NCBI GenBank assembly: GCA_037954235.1
Contig: JBBMOA010000021.1
Coordinates: 6,676,501 to 6,740,500 of the forward strand
Reading direction: 5' to 3'
DNA: 64,000 nucleotides
From: Aulostomus chinensis
Taxonomy: Eukaryota; Chordata; Actinopteri; Syngnathiformes; Aulostomidae
Shown here: in pieces, positions 36,101 through 44,834 of the stretch
Layout: every line of letters begins with the position of its first letter
How positions within the stretch are numbered: position 1 is the first letter of the stretch
Made by a program: the position numbers and the translations under genes
The notes under the pieces: model-generated
What the model was told of the DNA's origin: nothing
What the model saw: only the letters and a program-made list of their open reading frames with translations
Database searches by the model: none

Positions 36101-36683
36101 TAAACAGTTTTAACTTATAAAATCAAAATGATTCTATTTTGTTTGCTTAGTGTTGCTCCTGTGAGAGATTTCTAATGAGTTGGCATCTGCTGATTTTCTC
36201 ATTTATTCATTTTTTTTGTCGGTGCTAAAGGTACATTGTTGGCTTATTGAGGTTTTTTGCATTTTCAGGCCGTGCTCGAGTGGCAGGAGGTCTGCCAGAT
36301 GTTGTCACCATCCAGGAGGGCAAGGTAAACTGTTTGTTTTACTGCACAGAATGACCTTGTGTATAAACGTAATTGTAGTTAATATCATTGGCGTGTGCGT
36401 GTGTGTGTGTGTTGTGTCCCAGGCCCTCAATCTTACCTGCAATATCTCGGGCGACCCCGTCCCAGAGGTCACCTGGTTGAAAAACGAAAAGGGGCTCACG
36501 TCTGATGACCACTGCATCCTCAAGTTTTCATCGGGCAAGTTTGCCAGCTTCACCATCACCGCCGTGAACTCGTCAGACACGGGCAAGTACAGCATCCTGG
36601 TGAAGAACAAGTTCGGCACAGAGAGCGCGGACTTCACCGTAAGTGTCTTCAACCCTGAAGAGCCGGGCAGCAAGAAAAAATAA
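13407..36683 (+). CDS. myom1: Myomesin-1, 38 coding exons (M-band crosslinker)
   Basis: Structural protein of the sarcomere M-band that bridges myosin filaments and binds titin. Exons: 13407-13549, 15337-15471, 15568-15742, 17637-17794, 17883-17975, 19804-19892, 20232-20273, 20777-20791, 21541-21702, 22395-22556, 24936-25077, 25204-25403, 25659-25712, 25812-25936, 26041-26224, 26328-26502, 26577-26698, 29029-29475 (EH), 30557-30753, 30833-30959, 31644-31828, 31902-32016, 32103-32259, 32334-32440, 32523-32567, 32663-32799, 32894-33038, 33570-33629, 33702-33769, 33843-33956, 34677-34764, 34850-34888, 34971-35076, 35484-35647, 35769-35805, 35963-35985, 36269-36324, 36423-36683. All phases close: 4854 nt, 1617 residues with the EH exon and 1468 without (human about 1685 and 1589). 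Order is N-terminal region, two Ig, three FnIII, EH, two FnIII, five Ig. MYOM2 is the nearest alternative; the EH exon, the N-terminus (SIPFYQRHHRHYD) and linkage favour MYOM1. Confidence 0.95.
14168..14210. repeat. Perfect-looking 20-bp hairpin in MYOM1 intron
   Basis: Arms 14168-14187 and 14191-14210 match at 19 of 20 positions around a 3-nt loop. It may be the remnant of a small foldback element. Confidence 0.8.
14814..14887. repeat. Poly-C run and (ACC/AAC)n tract
   Basis: A run of about 19 C followed by ACC and AAC triplets in a MYOM1 intron. The open frames here (poly-Pro, poly-Asn/Thr) are artefacts. Confidence 0.9.
16040..16212. repeat. GGTAC-rich interspersed repeat fragment
   Basis: Several GTACCTT and AAGGTAC units in both orientations, including TGTACCTTAGGGTACA near 16196. 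This pattern is typical of degenerate inverted repeats in fish introns. The family is not assigned. Confidence 0.4.
17637..22556 (+). CDS. myom1: MYOM1 Ig domains My2-My3 (exons 4-10)
   Basis: Residues about 152-391. My2 is HAPEFVIKPRSHTVWEK to ELSAFASVVVKR, with the Ig cysteine and tryptophan (LHCTV; VVWYKN) and the tyrosine corner DTAQYRVSA. My3 runs from VDNFGVSFGREGETMSLGC to GLYTLRVTT and ETYSAYVFVRD. Between them, exons 7 (42 nt) and 8 (15 nt) encode a short linker, FKGEVDESLPAPR then RSYNE. Exon 9 ends at a GC donor (G|GCAAGT at 21703); only this donor restores the Gly codon and frame of exon 10 (G-VLLSPSKWN). Confidence 0.92.
18743..19324. mobile_element. Non-autonomous hAT-type element (MITE)
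   Basis: Terminal inverted repeats CATTGGTTCCCAACC (left) and CACTGATTCCCAACC (right, read in reverse) bound 582 bp with no coding capacity. The flanking 8-bp direct repeats CTTTAGGC and CTCTAGGC (7 of 8 identical) fit the 8-bp target duplication of hAT transposons. The element lies in the MYOM1 intron between 17975 and 19804. Confidence 0.8.
21098..21177. repeat. (CA)n-(TA)n microsatellite
   Basis: CA units followed by a long TA tract, in the MYOM1 intron before the exon starting at 21541. Confidence 0.95.
21975..22330. repeat. Tandem repeat family with DR1 motif, MYOM1 intron
   Basis: About three diverged units sharing GTTCATCCTCGAGT or GTTCCTCCTCAAGT, then a stretch like GTGGATG...GCCAAATTTG, ending near GAGATATCGCG. 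TGACCTTTGACCA at 22054-22066 is a DR1-type pair of nuclear-receptor half-sites. The same family, in inverse orientation, occurs in an LPIN2 intron at about 50430-50740. Confidence 0.65.
23877..24020. mobile_element. Short element with 28-bp terminal inverted repeats
   Basis: Arms 23877-23904 and 23993-24020 match at 26 of 28 positions (starts ATCGTTGGCCTCATAGCA; right arm in reverse ATCGTTAGCCTCATAGCA). The interior is about 88 bp and non-coding. It looks like a small MITE in a MYOM1 intron. No target duplication was identified. Confidence 0.6.
24936..26698 (+). CDS. myom1: MYOM1 FnIII domains My4-My6 (exons 11-17)
   Basis: Residues about 392-725, three fibronectin type III domains. My4: GAPGAPLDVCCLDANKDY to RVRAVNKTG and RVSEPVAAMDPAD. 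The linker GTSAPWTGQIIVTEEEPA comes from its own 54-nt exon (25659-25712). My5: GIVPGRPLELQVTEATKNY to RCCNSAGVGEPSD. My6: DTPSAPGKVIPTRNTDTS to RVRAVNAAGLSQFS and VEVKAAI. Each domain is split across two exons, as in other vertebrates. The donor of the My5 exon at 26225 is GTTAGA, weaker than usual. Confidence 0.94.
28698..28732. repeat. (GT)n/(GTAT)n microsatellite
   Basis: GT-rich tract about 300 bp before the EH exon. Confidence 0.9.
29029..29475 (+). CDS. myom1: MYOM1 EH-segment cassette exon (embryonic-heart isoform)
   Basis: A single 447-nt exon (149 codons) with phase 1 at both ends, so it can be skipped without a frame shift. Skipping joins 26698 to 30557. It lies exactly where the mammalian EH exon does, between FnIII My6 and My7, and starts G-GGIL like the human segment (GGGV). 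The rest is low-complexity, rich in Pro, Gly, Ser, Glu and Lys, with no folded-domain signature (PPPDTMQKKKTQADTEA; SESVSGSVSESF). In mammals this segment is disordered and acts as an elastic spring in embryonic heart and some slow muscle. It is about 50 residues longer here than in human. The frame reads on in-frame upstream, but no start codon is needed: the acceptor is CCTGTAG at 29022-29028. Confidence 0.88.
30557..32016 (+). CDS. myom1: MYOM1 FnIII domains My7-My8 (exons 19-22)
   Basis: Residues about 875-1082. My7: SPTPPFGISVLECVRDSM, WKQPTSIGGADITGYFVDY, then NKKYQFQVRAANMAGVGIP and CEEWTIAVPG. My8: PPHDLQIREVRSDTLVLLW, FYIDMKEAEGPEEAWRG, then ENYVFRVRAQNQAGVGKTS. The donor at 31829 (GTCGCC) is poor, but it is the only one that keeps the frame with the exon at 31902. 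My8 leads directly into the C-terminal Ig array. Confidence 0.93.
32103..36683 (+). CDS. myom1: MYOM1 C-terminal Ig array My9-My13 with helical linkers (exons 23-38)
   Basis: Residues about 1083-1617. Five Ig domains are joined by predicted alpha-helical linkers, the arrangement known from the crystal structure of the human C-terminal half. Linkers: EEMKKLLGISHDHKFP (exon 25), VFKELQKESEFQRKEWFRKQ (exon 28), AFKDLMNEVFGYI (exon 32), and AFDDAFAEFKRLKAAAIAER (exons 35-36). My13 has LNLTCNISGDPVPEVTWLKN and TGKYSILVKNKFG and is the antiparallel dimerisation domain in mammals. The short ending is VSVFNPEEPGSKKK-stop at 36681, resembling human VSVF-PEE. A consensus donor (ACC|GTAAGT) lies inside this last exon at 36639; see the alternative exons at 39523-40251. 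Confidence 0.93.
33087..33140. repeat. (GT)n microsatellite
   Basis: About 27 GT units in the MYOM1 intron between the exons ending at 33038 and starting at 33570. Confidence 0.97.
34487..34513. repeat. (TTTG)n tract
   Basis: About six TTTG units in a MYOM1 intron. Confidence 0.9.
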
Positions 36684-36793
36684 AAGCGGTCCAAAATCTC
36701 TTCGTAAATATGTATAAATGAAAAAAAAAAGATGCTGGAAACAGTTGAACTACAAAAAAAAAAAGTTTGAGGATGTTTAATGTTTTCTGTAGA

Positions 36794-36799
36794 AATAAA
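36794..36799 (+). terminator. MYOM1 proximal poly(A) signal
   Basis: AATAAA 111 bp after the short-form stop codon at 36683. It would end the transcript that does not use the internal donor at 36639. Confidence 0.6.
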
Positions 36800-36809
36800 T
36801 CGATTCTAG

Positions 36810-39522
36810 AGGTGCTGAAAATACGACTCTTAAACCGTCAAGAGTTGGAACTTGAACACGTAAAAGATCCACAGTTTGTGGAATGCAAGGCCCTTGTGAC
36901 TTTATCCACACACACAAATTTAATGTAGTTTGTGAAAAGCTGTCACTGAAGCAAGAAAGTACTTAAAGAAAACACTGATAGTTTTGTTGTGGTGACGGGA
37001 TGCAACTCAAGTCCAAGAAATCACGAAATTAGTTCAGAATGTTTATTAAAAGCCACATTTTACACATGTTTTATCCCATTTGCTACAAATCATCTGCCAA
37101 CCATTTTTCAAAAGCGCTTTCTGTTTTCAGGGAGTTTTGTCAGGCTCTTTTTTTCTCATCAATCCATGAATTCTGTTCTCAAGAGTAACAGCCTGAAAAA
37201 GACAAACTTTTGCCAAAGGGGGTCACGTGACTTCCTTGGGTAGAGGAAGATAAACAGCTCAACGTGGCTGAATGAGCTACATCTTCATGCAAAAACGACT
37301 AAAATCAAAAGCGTCCTGCCTGGCATTTGACTGTCTTAGATTATCCATAAATGATCTGTATTTTCTTTGATTTGATCCCATAATTTTATAACTCTGCCCA
37401 GCGATAGCTTGAGAAATTTCTCGAACGGTGGTTAAATTCTACCTGTTTAAAATAAAATAAAATTTAAAAAAATCTCACCCAAGTTAAATGGCCAAAAAAA
37501 AAAAATTTACATTATTTTGCATCCAATTAATTTGCATAAAAACGTTGTAGCAAATGGGCTAATACATGGTGCTGTAATACCGTGTATGACATTTCACGTG
37601 ATCATCCATTGTGTCCTGTTTTATTGTGCATTTCATTTCTTCACACTTCATCACTTTGTATTTTGTTGCCATGGAATCACTTCCATTGTCCCTGTGTGTA
37701 GTCAACCGCTGTCGGCTCACTGAGCTCCCCTCCGTCCTTCCTAGTGACCCGTTCAACGTCACCTTCACTTGTGATGATGATAATAATGTCATGATAATGA
37801 AAGACTGTTAATCACTGTCGCATTGCTTCCTGTTCCCCTTACTCCCTGATGAGACTAATAAAAAAAAAACAAGCATGGACTTCCCCACTTCCTCTTTCAG
37901 TTGTATCACTTTTTGGTGTGAAACCTCCTTCACCTCCTTCACTCTTCCTTTTCAGTCCAGTCTTCCCTCTTTCACTCCCAGTCCTGATTTCTGTAGACTC
38001 CGAGTCCCTGAAGATCCAGCACCACCAGCATGGACCCCTCTCTACCGTAATCCAACCCTGATCCAGATTGGTAGGGTTACGTAAAGTTGGCTTGATTTGT
38101 TTTGGTGCCACATGGAAAAAAAAAAAAAAAGATCTTCACCTCAAAACCAGCATAATCAAGCATCACTTTATGTAACCGATAGAAAACTAGAGCTGTTTCC
38201 TCTTGTCTAGTCATCTGATGGTACGATCACATCACTGCATTATTAGCTTGTAATCATCTCATGAGTACGAACACTGCAGGTTATCCTTAGAGAACATGGG
38301 AATTAGCAGGCTCAGGTCCTTATTGAGGTTCTCTGACTGGAAAATACTGATGACGTGAAACAAGAATGTTCTGCGGAGTGCACGGGGATAAAGAAGTACA
38401 GCTGATTATTTGTGTCAGACTTGATTAAGTAGTTTTAAGAAGTACTATTCAGACATTCGGTGTGTACCATTACTTACTTGAGATGGAGGCAAGCGAGGGC
38501 GTCCAGTAAAAGATGAATGATGTGGAATCCGGGTGTCGTTTTTAGCCTTCGGTGGTAAGTTTTCAACGCCGACTCTTATGGTTCTCTTTGTTCCCACCTT
38601 GTTTATCCTGGCAACAACAACAACAAAATTCTAAAAGTAGACTGATATATTTAAGAATGAGCTGGTGAAAAAAGTGGAGCTTTTAGTGGCTGGAAAGAAG
38701 ACAAATTGGTGCCACTGCTACATCATTTTTGGGGTAAAAGTGCTGTGTGAAGCTCACGATACGCTGATGATGTGCTACTGTTTTTACATCTTGTTTCGAC
38801 TCCTCACCGTTGCCAAATTAATTTCAAGAGATATCTTCACTTTAGCAGCATCCCAATTGACTCAAAAATGTCTCTAATGAGCCATTCAACTTTATGTTCA
38901 AATTCAGCAGCACATTTTAAAACCAACAGAGTATCACTATCGCTGATTAACGCAAAAGGATGTGGTTTTATCAAGTGGGATTACATTTTAGGAACCCGTG
39001 CCTTGGTGTCAGAAAAATTAAAATCTGAATTCTTTTGGTTTACAAATCTGTGCCCGCAAATTCATCCCACAAATTTAGAAACTGTGCTCATGGATTTGCA
39101 AAATTATTTTAATGTCTTTCCCTTTCCAATCCGTCACCATGGATTTGTACCCAGTAATTTGTAAACCCGGCATAGAAAGTAAAAAGACTCATTAAACTGC
39201 GGGACACTTGTCACATTGTGTAACATCACTTTATGATATTTGAGCTGTGTAATGTCTTGTGACAAGGAGTCTGTTTACCAGGAAAGTGAGGGAGCTAACA
39301 TGACTCAACTGTATGTTGAATAATGGAGCATATGAAGTGAGGAATATTTAAATATTTGATAAGATGCAATGGAGCCTTACTGGCAGTGAGTGGTAGGTCT
39401 GACCTCAGCGCTCGTCCTGGGTAAGTATCAGACATCATTCTACGGTCGATGGTGTGAGGGTCGATTTTAATTTCGGAGCTTGATCACATGATGAGGTCTA
39501 AGTCTGATTTGTCTTGTCCCAG
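36810..39522. other. Region between MYOM1 short 3' end and downstream exons
   Basis: About 2.7 kb. If the internal donor at 36639 is used, this is an intron of MYOM1; otherwise it is intergenic. It is AT-rich, with no exon that fits in phase. A proline-rich open segment at about 37997-38070 has splice-like borders but its length and phase do not fit the neighbouring exons. Confidence 0.5.
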
Positions 39523-40251
39523 CTGGATGTCACAGAGGGAACTCCTGACTTAGGAGTGACTTCATACTCCACTGATGCAGAAGGCAATGTGGTGTTCGAC
39601 CCCAACACTCCAAAGGCAAAGATGAAAACCGCTTTAACTGGAACAAAAACACAGAAGAGAAAGGGTGAGAAGGCTAAGATGGGTTTATACATCTTGGGGT
39701 CCAAAGTATGGGGGCTGCGGAGCCGCTTAGGGTGTATTCAGACTTGGCCAGCTTAGCTTGTGCCCCCTCCCTAGTCTCCCACTGGACTGAGTTCACATTG
39801 TTCTGGATCTGATCTGGTTTGAGCAAACTTATGTCATTACTGAACAGCATACTAGAGCCTGATACGTGGTCAGGAATCCCTCAAGGCAGGATTTACATTC
39901 AATCATAGTCCCTAGTGTGCTGAAGCCCCCCTCTGACAAACAACTTGGGCACAGCAGGTATCACCCAGTGTGACTGCACCCTAATTTGCCTTAAAGGGTG
40001 GGCCACTACCGATTTGTGTGATGTCATAACCTTAGAAATCTTTGTGTTCATTTGCAGGATCTACATCTAAAGCACACCCTGTAGAAAAGACGGAAGAGAA
40101 CAAAGAGAGCAAAAGTAAGGCAGCGGAGATGGAGAAAAAAGAGAAGATTAAAGCCAAAGACACTGAAGAACCCAAAAGTTCAGATCAAGCAGAAGAGGTG
40201 GCTGACCAGCCGGCGTCTGTTCAGTCAGAAGCAGCGAGCAGCGTGAAGTAG
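39523..40251 (+). CDS. myom1: Two downstream coding exons, probable alternative MYOM1 C-terminus
   Basis: Exon A (39523-39664, 142 nt, acceptor CCCAG) and exon B (40058-40251, acceptor TTGCAG, stop TAG). Exon A opens in phase 0 and joins exactly to the phase-0 donor at 36638/36639. This gives SADFT-LDVTEGTPDLG in place of SADFT-VSVFNPEE, so the last Ig beta-strand is completed in either form. Exons A and B share phase 1 (G split g|ga). The encoded tail is 111 residues: a Thr/Asp/Pro-containing start, then KMKTALTGTKTQKRKG, then a Lys/Glu-rich part (KSKAAEMEKKEKIKAKDTEE), ending AASSVK. It would give a 1714-residue protein with the EH exon. AATAAA follows at 40513. A separate small gene is possible, but no upstream start exon was found. 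Confidence 0.65.
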
Positions 40252-40512
40252 AGGCCGAGACAGACCAGTTAAACTGAGAAAAGTACTCAGCAACTGAAAG
40301 TTAATATTCCAGAAGTTTGATGTGGACTTTAGGTGTATTTTCACGTATAACAATTTGTGTTTGCTCTTGTCAAGTATTCCACATTCATGATATTTCAGAG
40401 AAAATAACTTTCCTTTGGAAGGAGCTCCAATTTATCCATAACATCGGTCAGATTTCAATACTGATTTGGAAAATTTGTTTACATGCGTATTTTTTCTCAT
40501 CATATTTCCTTG

Positions 40513-40518
40513 AATAAA
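40513..40518 (+). terminator. Distal poly(A) signal for the alternative MYOM1 3' exons
   Basis: AATAAA 262 bp after the TAG at 40251, within TGAATAAAAG. It supports 39523-40251 as a genuine terminal exon pair. Confidence 0.6.
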
Positions 40519-40802
40519 AGTGCTGATAGCAATTGTTTCATTGACTCCTCTGACTCGTTACAGTCGAACATGAGAGGGTCCAGGCCTGTCGGAGGGTGGA
40601 ACAAAGTGAGCAGGAGAAATTCTTCGGGTGAAACAAAGCAGAAATAATTCAAGTTAACAAGGTGTAGCGGTCAGCTGCAGAGAACAGTGCAGTGAAAAGA
40701 AGCGGTCAGTGCTGCCGCTGTGCACCATTGATTTAACTTCTTTGCTGAATGTTAAAGGTGAATTTGATCTGTTGGTGTTCAAGTCTTGTAGCTTGAATGC
40801 AT

Positions 40803-40828
40803 ACACACACACACACACACACACACAT
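40803..40828. repeat. (CA)n microsatellite beside palindrome
   Basis: About 13 CA units directly left of the large palindrome. The mirror side (41599-41630) is GT-rich, so the duplication may include it. Confidence 0.9.
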
Positions 40829-40832
40829 ATGT

Positions 40833-41582
40833 AGAGCTGAGCCCCGTACAACCACGTGACCGTGCGTCATTGCCACGCACAAGACACCACGTTAGGTCAA
40901 TTATTAAGGGTCAGGTTAAAGAGATTTAGAGTAACAGACAAGTGATAATTATTATACTATTATTTATTATGATTCAGTTATTGACCTAGAAGCTGTCCTA
41001 AGCTGAATATTTTTGTTATAATGTTCGATAAATTTTAAAGCTCTTGTGTAGATTTGTCCGGATTAGAATTCAGTCACTGGGTTCCAGAAGGCAAGATTTT
41101 TAAGGAAAGTACATGTATTCTAAACCTTTTCTTAAGTAGAATTGAGGGACTGGCTTTTGGTTACATAATCAGGTGGTTTTGTCAGTGGCAACCATATGAA
41201 TAGGAATACCAAAAAAATATTCCTATTCAATATGGTTGCCATGACACAAACATACAGTATGTAAAAGCAGGCCCTTTTTAATTAAAGAAAAAGTTAGATT
41301 ACATGTACTTTTTAAAAATTTGTTTGGACAACCCAGTGAATGAATTTAATCCGGCAAATTCTACACACAGCGCCTTTAAAATTATGAACATTATAAAAAA
41401 TATTCAGTTTGGAAATGTTCTAGTTCCAATAACTGAACTTCATCATAAAATAATAGTAATAATAATTATCACTTGTCCTGTTACTCTAAATCTCTTTAAC
41501 TGACCTTAATAATTGACCTAACCGTGCGTGTCTTCGTGCGTGGCAATGACGCACGGTCACGTGGTGTACGGGGCTCAGCTCT
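40833..41582. repeat. Large imperfect palindrome (about 750 bp) upstream of LPIN2
   Basis: The left arm (40833 to about 41208) and right arm (about 41218 to 41582) are reverse complements over their whole length, with scattered mismatches and small indels. The outer 100 bp or so are best preserved: both ends read AGAGCTGAGCCCCGTACA from the outside inward, followed by CACGTGACCGTGCGTCATTG and CCACGCAC. The centre is a stretch of A between GGAATA and TATTCC. Neither arm codes for protein. No clear target-site duplication was found, so it is either a foldback transposon or a local inverted duplication. Each arm carries a CACGTG E-box and a TGCGTCA CRE-like motif; the right arm places these just upstream of LPIN2 exon 1. 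Confidence 0.9.
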
Positions 41583-41589
41583 CAGCAGC

Positions 41590-41673
41590 AGTAGCGGTGT
41601 GTTTGTGTGTGTGCGTGTGTGTGTCGGTGTGTGATTGACGGAGGGAACCGGCTGACTGCCTCTACTCCTGCAG
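41590..41673 (+). other. LPIN2 5' UTR exon 1 (start approximate)
   Basis: The stretch ends at a donor CAG|GTAGGA (intron from 41674) and has no start codon in frame with lipin. It lies directly after the palindrome and a GT-rich tract, with no TATA box. The first coding exon (from 47123) opens with an acceptor 9 nt before the ATG, so an upstream leader is required. Confidence 0.55.
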
Positions 41674-42490
41674 GTAGGATGACCTAATCAGTCTCTCTAC
41701 TCGGACGATAGAAAATGTCTCTAAAAACAACTCGTTTATTCACGTGACTGCGCGTCTACGTTCTTTAAAGCTCTCTAAAGAATAATTTAGCTTCCTGTAA
41801 ATCCACCTGGACTCTAAATATGGCTTTTCTTTTCTAGAACTGTGACAGCGGATGTCTATCGATTAACATGTATTTATTTGCGTTCTTACGCATTCATGCC
41901 ACGACGGAATGCTCCAATTCACAAAACCAGAAATGTCTCTCAAGCTAGACTGTGTCCTCAAACGCCTCATTGGTCCAGGAAACTAAAGTGTTTACCTGGA
42001 TGTTTGACATCTGACTCGTGCACGTGTGCATTTTTTTCTTTTTGTTTCTTTTTACGATGAACAGAGCAGTCATAGCTTACTGGATCGTTCCCCGTCGCTC
42101 TTAATACCGCAGTAAAACTTATCCAACACGGTGCGTGCAAGAAGTAACAGTTCTAAAAAATATAGGTTGCTAGATCTGCTTATGATACAAACGGTTCTCA
42201 GTGAAAACGTATTCAGGTTTTCTGCAAGAATTTCGAAATTACGTCCCTAAAACCTCACAAGGTGAATGATTTCTTAGAAATATCATTTGGGGGTTAATGA
42301 TCAACATGCTTTTATATAAGGAATATCTGAAGGTTCTTCAACAAGCTGTATGAGGACTGATATCTCCCAGTGTGGAACCCATACTGAATTGTATCAATAC
42401 TGAATTCGGTTGTGCCCCAGTGTATTGAAACTAGTAATTCAACAGTAACAAGTCATTCAAATGCTTCTGCGAACATCTGAGGTGTCACCT

Positions 42491-42540
42491 GCCAATTTCC
42501 CCACTGTGGGACGAATAAAGGGTTATCTTGTCTTATCCTG
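42491..42540 (+). mobile_element. 3' tail of a non-LTR retrotransposon (fragment)
   Basis: GCCAATTTCCCCACTGTGGG then ACGAATAAAGGGTTATC and repeating TCTTATC-type units. Such ends are common for fish LINEs. Only the tail is present. Confidence 0.55.
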
Positions 42541-42739
42541 GTTATAATGAAATATGAGGAACAATACCGTTAAAAAAAAACCCCTGACATTTCAATTCTG
42601 TTGATTCAGTATTTTCTACTTACAAATTCTGATAAGTACGTCCATACATTACAGTGGCGTTAACATCTTACTTTCAGTGGCGGCGCTGCTGTAAACTTTT
42701 CTACGTGGAAATTCTTCCTCGTATTTTTGCAGATGATGT

Positions 42740-42767
42740 GATGATGATGATGATGATGATGATGATG
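42740..42767. repeat. (GAT)n microsatellite
   Basis: About nine GAT triplets in LPIN2 intron 1. Confidence 0.9.
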
Positions 42768-43645
42768 CGTTTCACACAGATGTTTTGGTTGAGTAATAAA
42801 CCTAAACCTCATCGAGGAAGTGGTGAGCATCTTCTTGCTTACTTTTCATAAAAACGCTCAAGATTCTTCTCAAATGTTATCAGCGAATTCGCTCTCTTTT
42901 TTTAAGGCGATTGTTTTTTTTAATGTTAGTAGGACAAAACAAGCAGTCATTGTTGCAGGTGTGTTTCCCCTTGTTTCTGTCAGTCATGAGTCGCATGTCT
43001 AAAAAGGAGGAAGTGGTTACTGAACATGGCTTGTGGTTGAGATTGAATGAAAAGAGAGAGCGAGAGAAAAAAAAAAAAAGGCTGGTCCACACAACGCTGG
43101 CAGACGCGGGATCACGTTGGACGTAGTGAGAGGGACAAACATGCCGAGACAGTGAAAGCTAGATTTGTCCTAATCTGGTAAACAGGATTAACACTTCTTA
43201 ACAACTCACCCCAGAGAGTGTCATGGCTCAGTCTAATCATATTGTATCCAGAACATTGCAGGATGACATCAAGATCCTGCTTCAGTGCAATCCTAATTCA
43301 TTTGGTGAAATATTACTAAGTAATAAAAATGAACTCCATCTTATGATCCCTGCAAAAGTCTCAATTTCAACGTGTTGGTGGCGTTAAGTGGACAAAAGCA
43401 CATACCGAAACAGTTTCTTTTTAGTGGGTCAGTCTTTATTTAATTCTTTCTTGACCATTGAAATCATAAAATGTTTGATTGCTGTTAATAATTGATGATA
43501 ATTTAATTTTTAAATGGCTTATTTACAAAATAAGTTGCATTTAAACACTTCATTTTGATTCTAGCCTCCTTAATTGGAAGAGTCTCGGTTGTAGTTGCCA
43601 ACAGATGTTTGTTTTTTGTCTGATGTTTAAAGGCGGCTTTTGAGG

Positions 43646-43885
43646 CGCTGCATCAAATCACTGCGCCTGGCCAGGAAAGTAGTTCCGGGGTATGTGTCTG
43701 ACTCTAATTTAACAGCATATTGTAATTTCACAGTTTTTTACGCAGTGAATGTAAAACACAACCATATCGCTCTTAATGCAGGGAAAGACCATTTTGGATC
43801 AAACTGTATTTGGTGAGATTTGAGATGGCTTTGTCTCGTGACCCACTGCTAGCTTTCATTAGCTAAGCTAAGCTAAGCTAAACTG
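43646..43885. repeat. Dispersed repeat, copy 1 (LPIN2 intron 1)
   Basis: Segments such as TCACTGCGCCTGG, AAAGTAGTTCCG and TATGTGTCTGA recur in the same order at about 54981-55043 in the LPIN2 3' UTR. The right part has an AGCTA-type tandem (AGCTAAGCTAAGCTAAGCTA). A fish interspersed repeat of unknown class. Confidence 0.6.
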
Positions 43886-44762
43886 GTGGAAGTCTGGAGC
43901 TCCAAAATGCACACAGAGGAGAGAGAGAAGGGTATAACTGTGCTAGTCTGGCTCTAAAAAATGGACAATAAGCATATTTCCCAAAAGTTGGTATGTTCCT
44001 TTCATAAAGTACAGGCCCACACACTATGGCTTGTAAATCTGCAGGCTATTATCATATGCTACTTGGAGTGTGAGAGGTGTATGAGGCTCTGAGTGAGTTT
44101 GGTTGTCATGCAGACATGTGGAGTGCAGAGTCAGCCCGGTGGAGAGGGGTGACCCCGCAGCAGCAGCAGCCGCCGCCGCCGCCATCACAGCTCACGGCTC
44201 TCATCTAGACACTTCTGCTTTGTCCACTTTCACTCAACAGTGGGCCGCAGTTCACCGGGGGCAAAACAGGCCGGGACTCTGTTCAGTAACACTCTGGGAC
44301 AGAGAGCTACTGCAGGAGTTCCACTCTAGTCAATTCAGAACTGTTGTGGTCTCCAGAGGCTGATTCCTGCTTAGTTTCAGCAGCTGACCCCTGAAGTGTC
44401 ACCTTCACCTGCACTCACGCACTGTAGCATCGACAGTCTTGACTGCTACATGTTAGCATGCTGATCTTGCACCATTTGTCCTGCGTGGAGGAGGAAATGG
44501 TGCTGGTGCTCTTCAAACATCCCAGGTATTAAAACTGCGTTCTCTATGGAGACTTTTCCAGCACTGGATGGTGCTGCTGCTGAGAGCGGTTGTGTAAGGG
44601 GCTCAGGCTGGGGGTCATTTTCCCTCTGAGTGTTTGTGCTTAGTCAGAGGGGTTTTGTAGGAGGACCTGGGTTGCTGAGGACAGGAGGCCTTACCTCAGC
44701 TTAGAAACCAGCCTCAGTCCCGGTTCTCCTGGTTAGTCCTGCTGGGGGGGGGGGGGGGTCTC

Positions 44763-44834
44763 ATGGAGCTCTCAGGGAGGGTCACTGTAGAGCAGCAGGA
44801 CCGGCGGCTGCACCTGAAGCCACCGTGGACTCTG
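44763..44834 (+). CDS. lpin2: Candidate alternative LPIN2 start exon
   Basis: ATG at 44763 opens 24 codons (MELSGRVTVEQQDRRLHLK then PPWTL) and ends in phase 0 at a consensus donor (CTG|GTGAGT). The next LPIN2 exon begins at 47123 with three open codons (VDT) before the usual MNYVGQ start. Splicing would therefore give lipin-2 a 27-residue N-terminal extension without a frame break. The Kozak context is mixed (C at -3, G at +4). A G-run of 14 lies directly upstream. It may instead be a 5' UTR exon, or not an exon at all. Confidence 0.4.

Noticed and set aside
37997..38070. Proline-rich exon-like segment (VPEDPAPPAWTPLYRNPTL)
   Set aside because: Splice-like borders, but 74 nt with phases that fit neither 36638 nor 39523, and it is bordered by low-complexity pyrimidine sequence.
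38772..39164. 130-codon open frame on the plus strand
   Set aside because: AT-driven composition, no family resemblance, no splice context.
44103..44363. Ala-rich open frame (poly-Ala from GCC/GCA triplets)
   Set aside because: Triplet-repeat artefact with no downstream donor in phase with LPIN2; may be part of a GC-rich regulatory patch.
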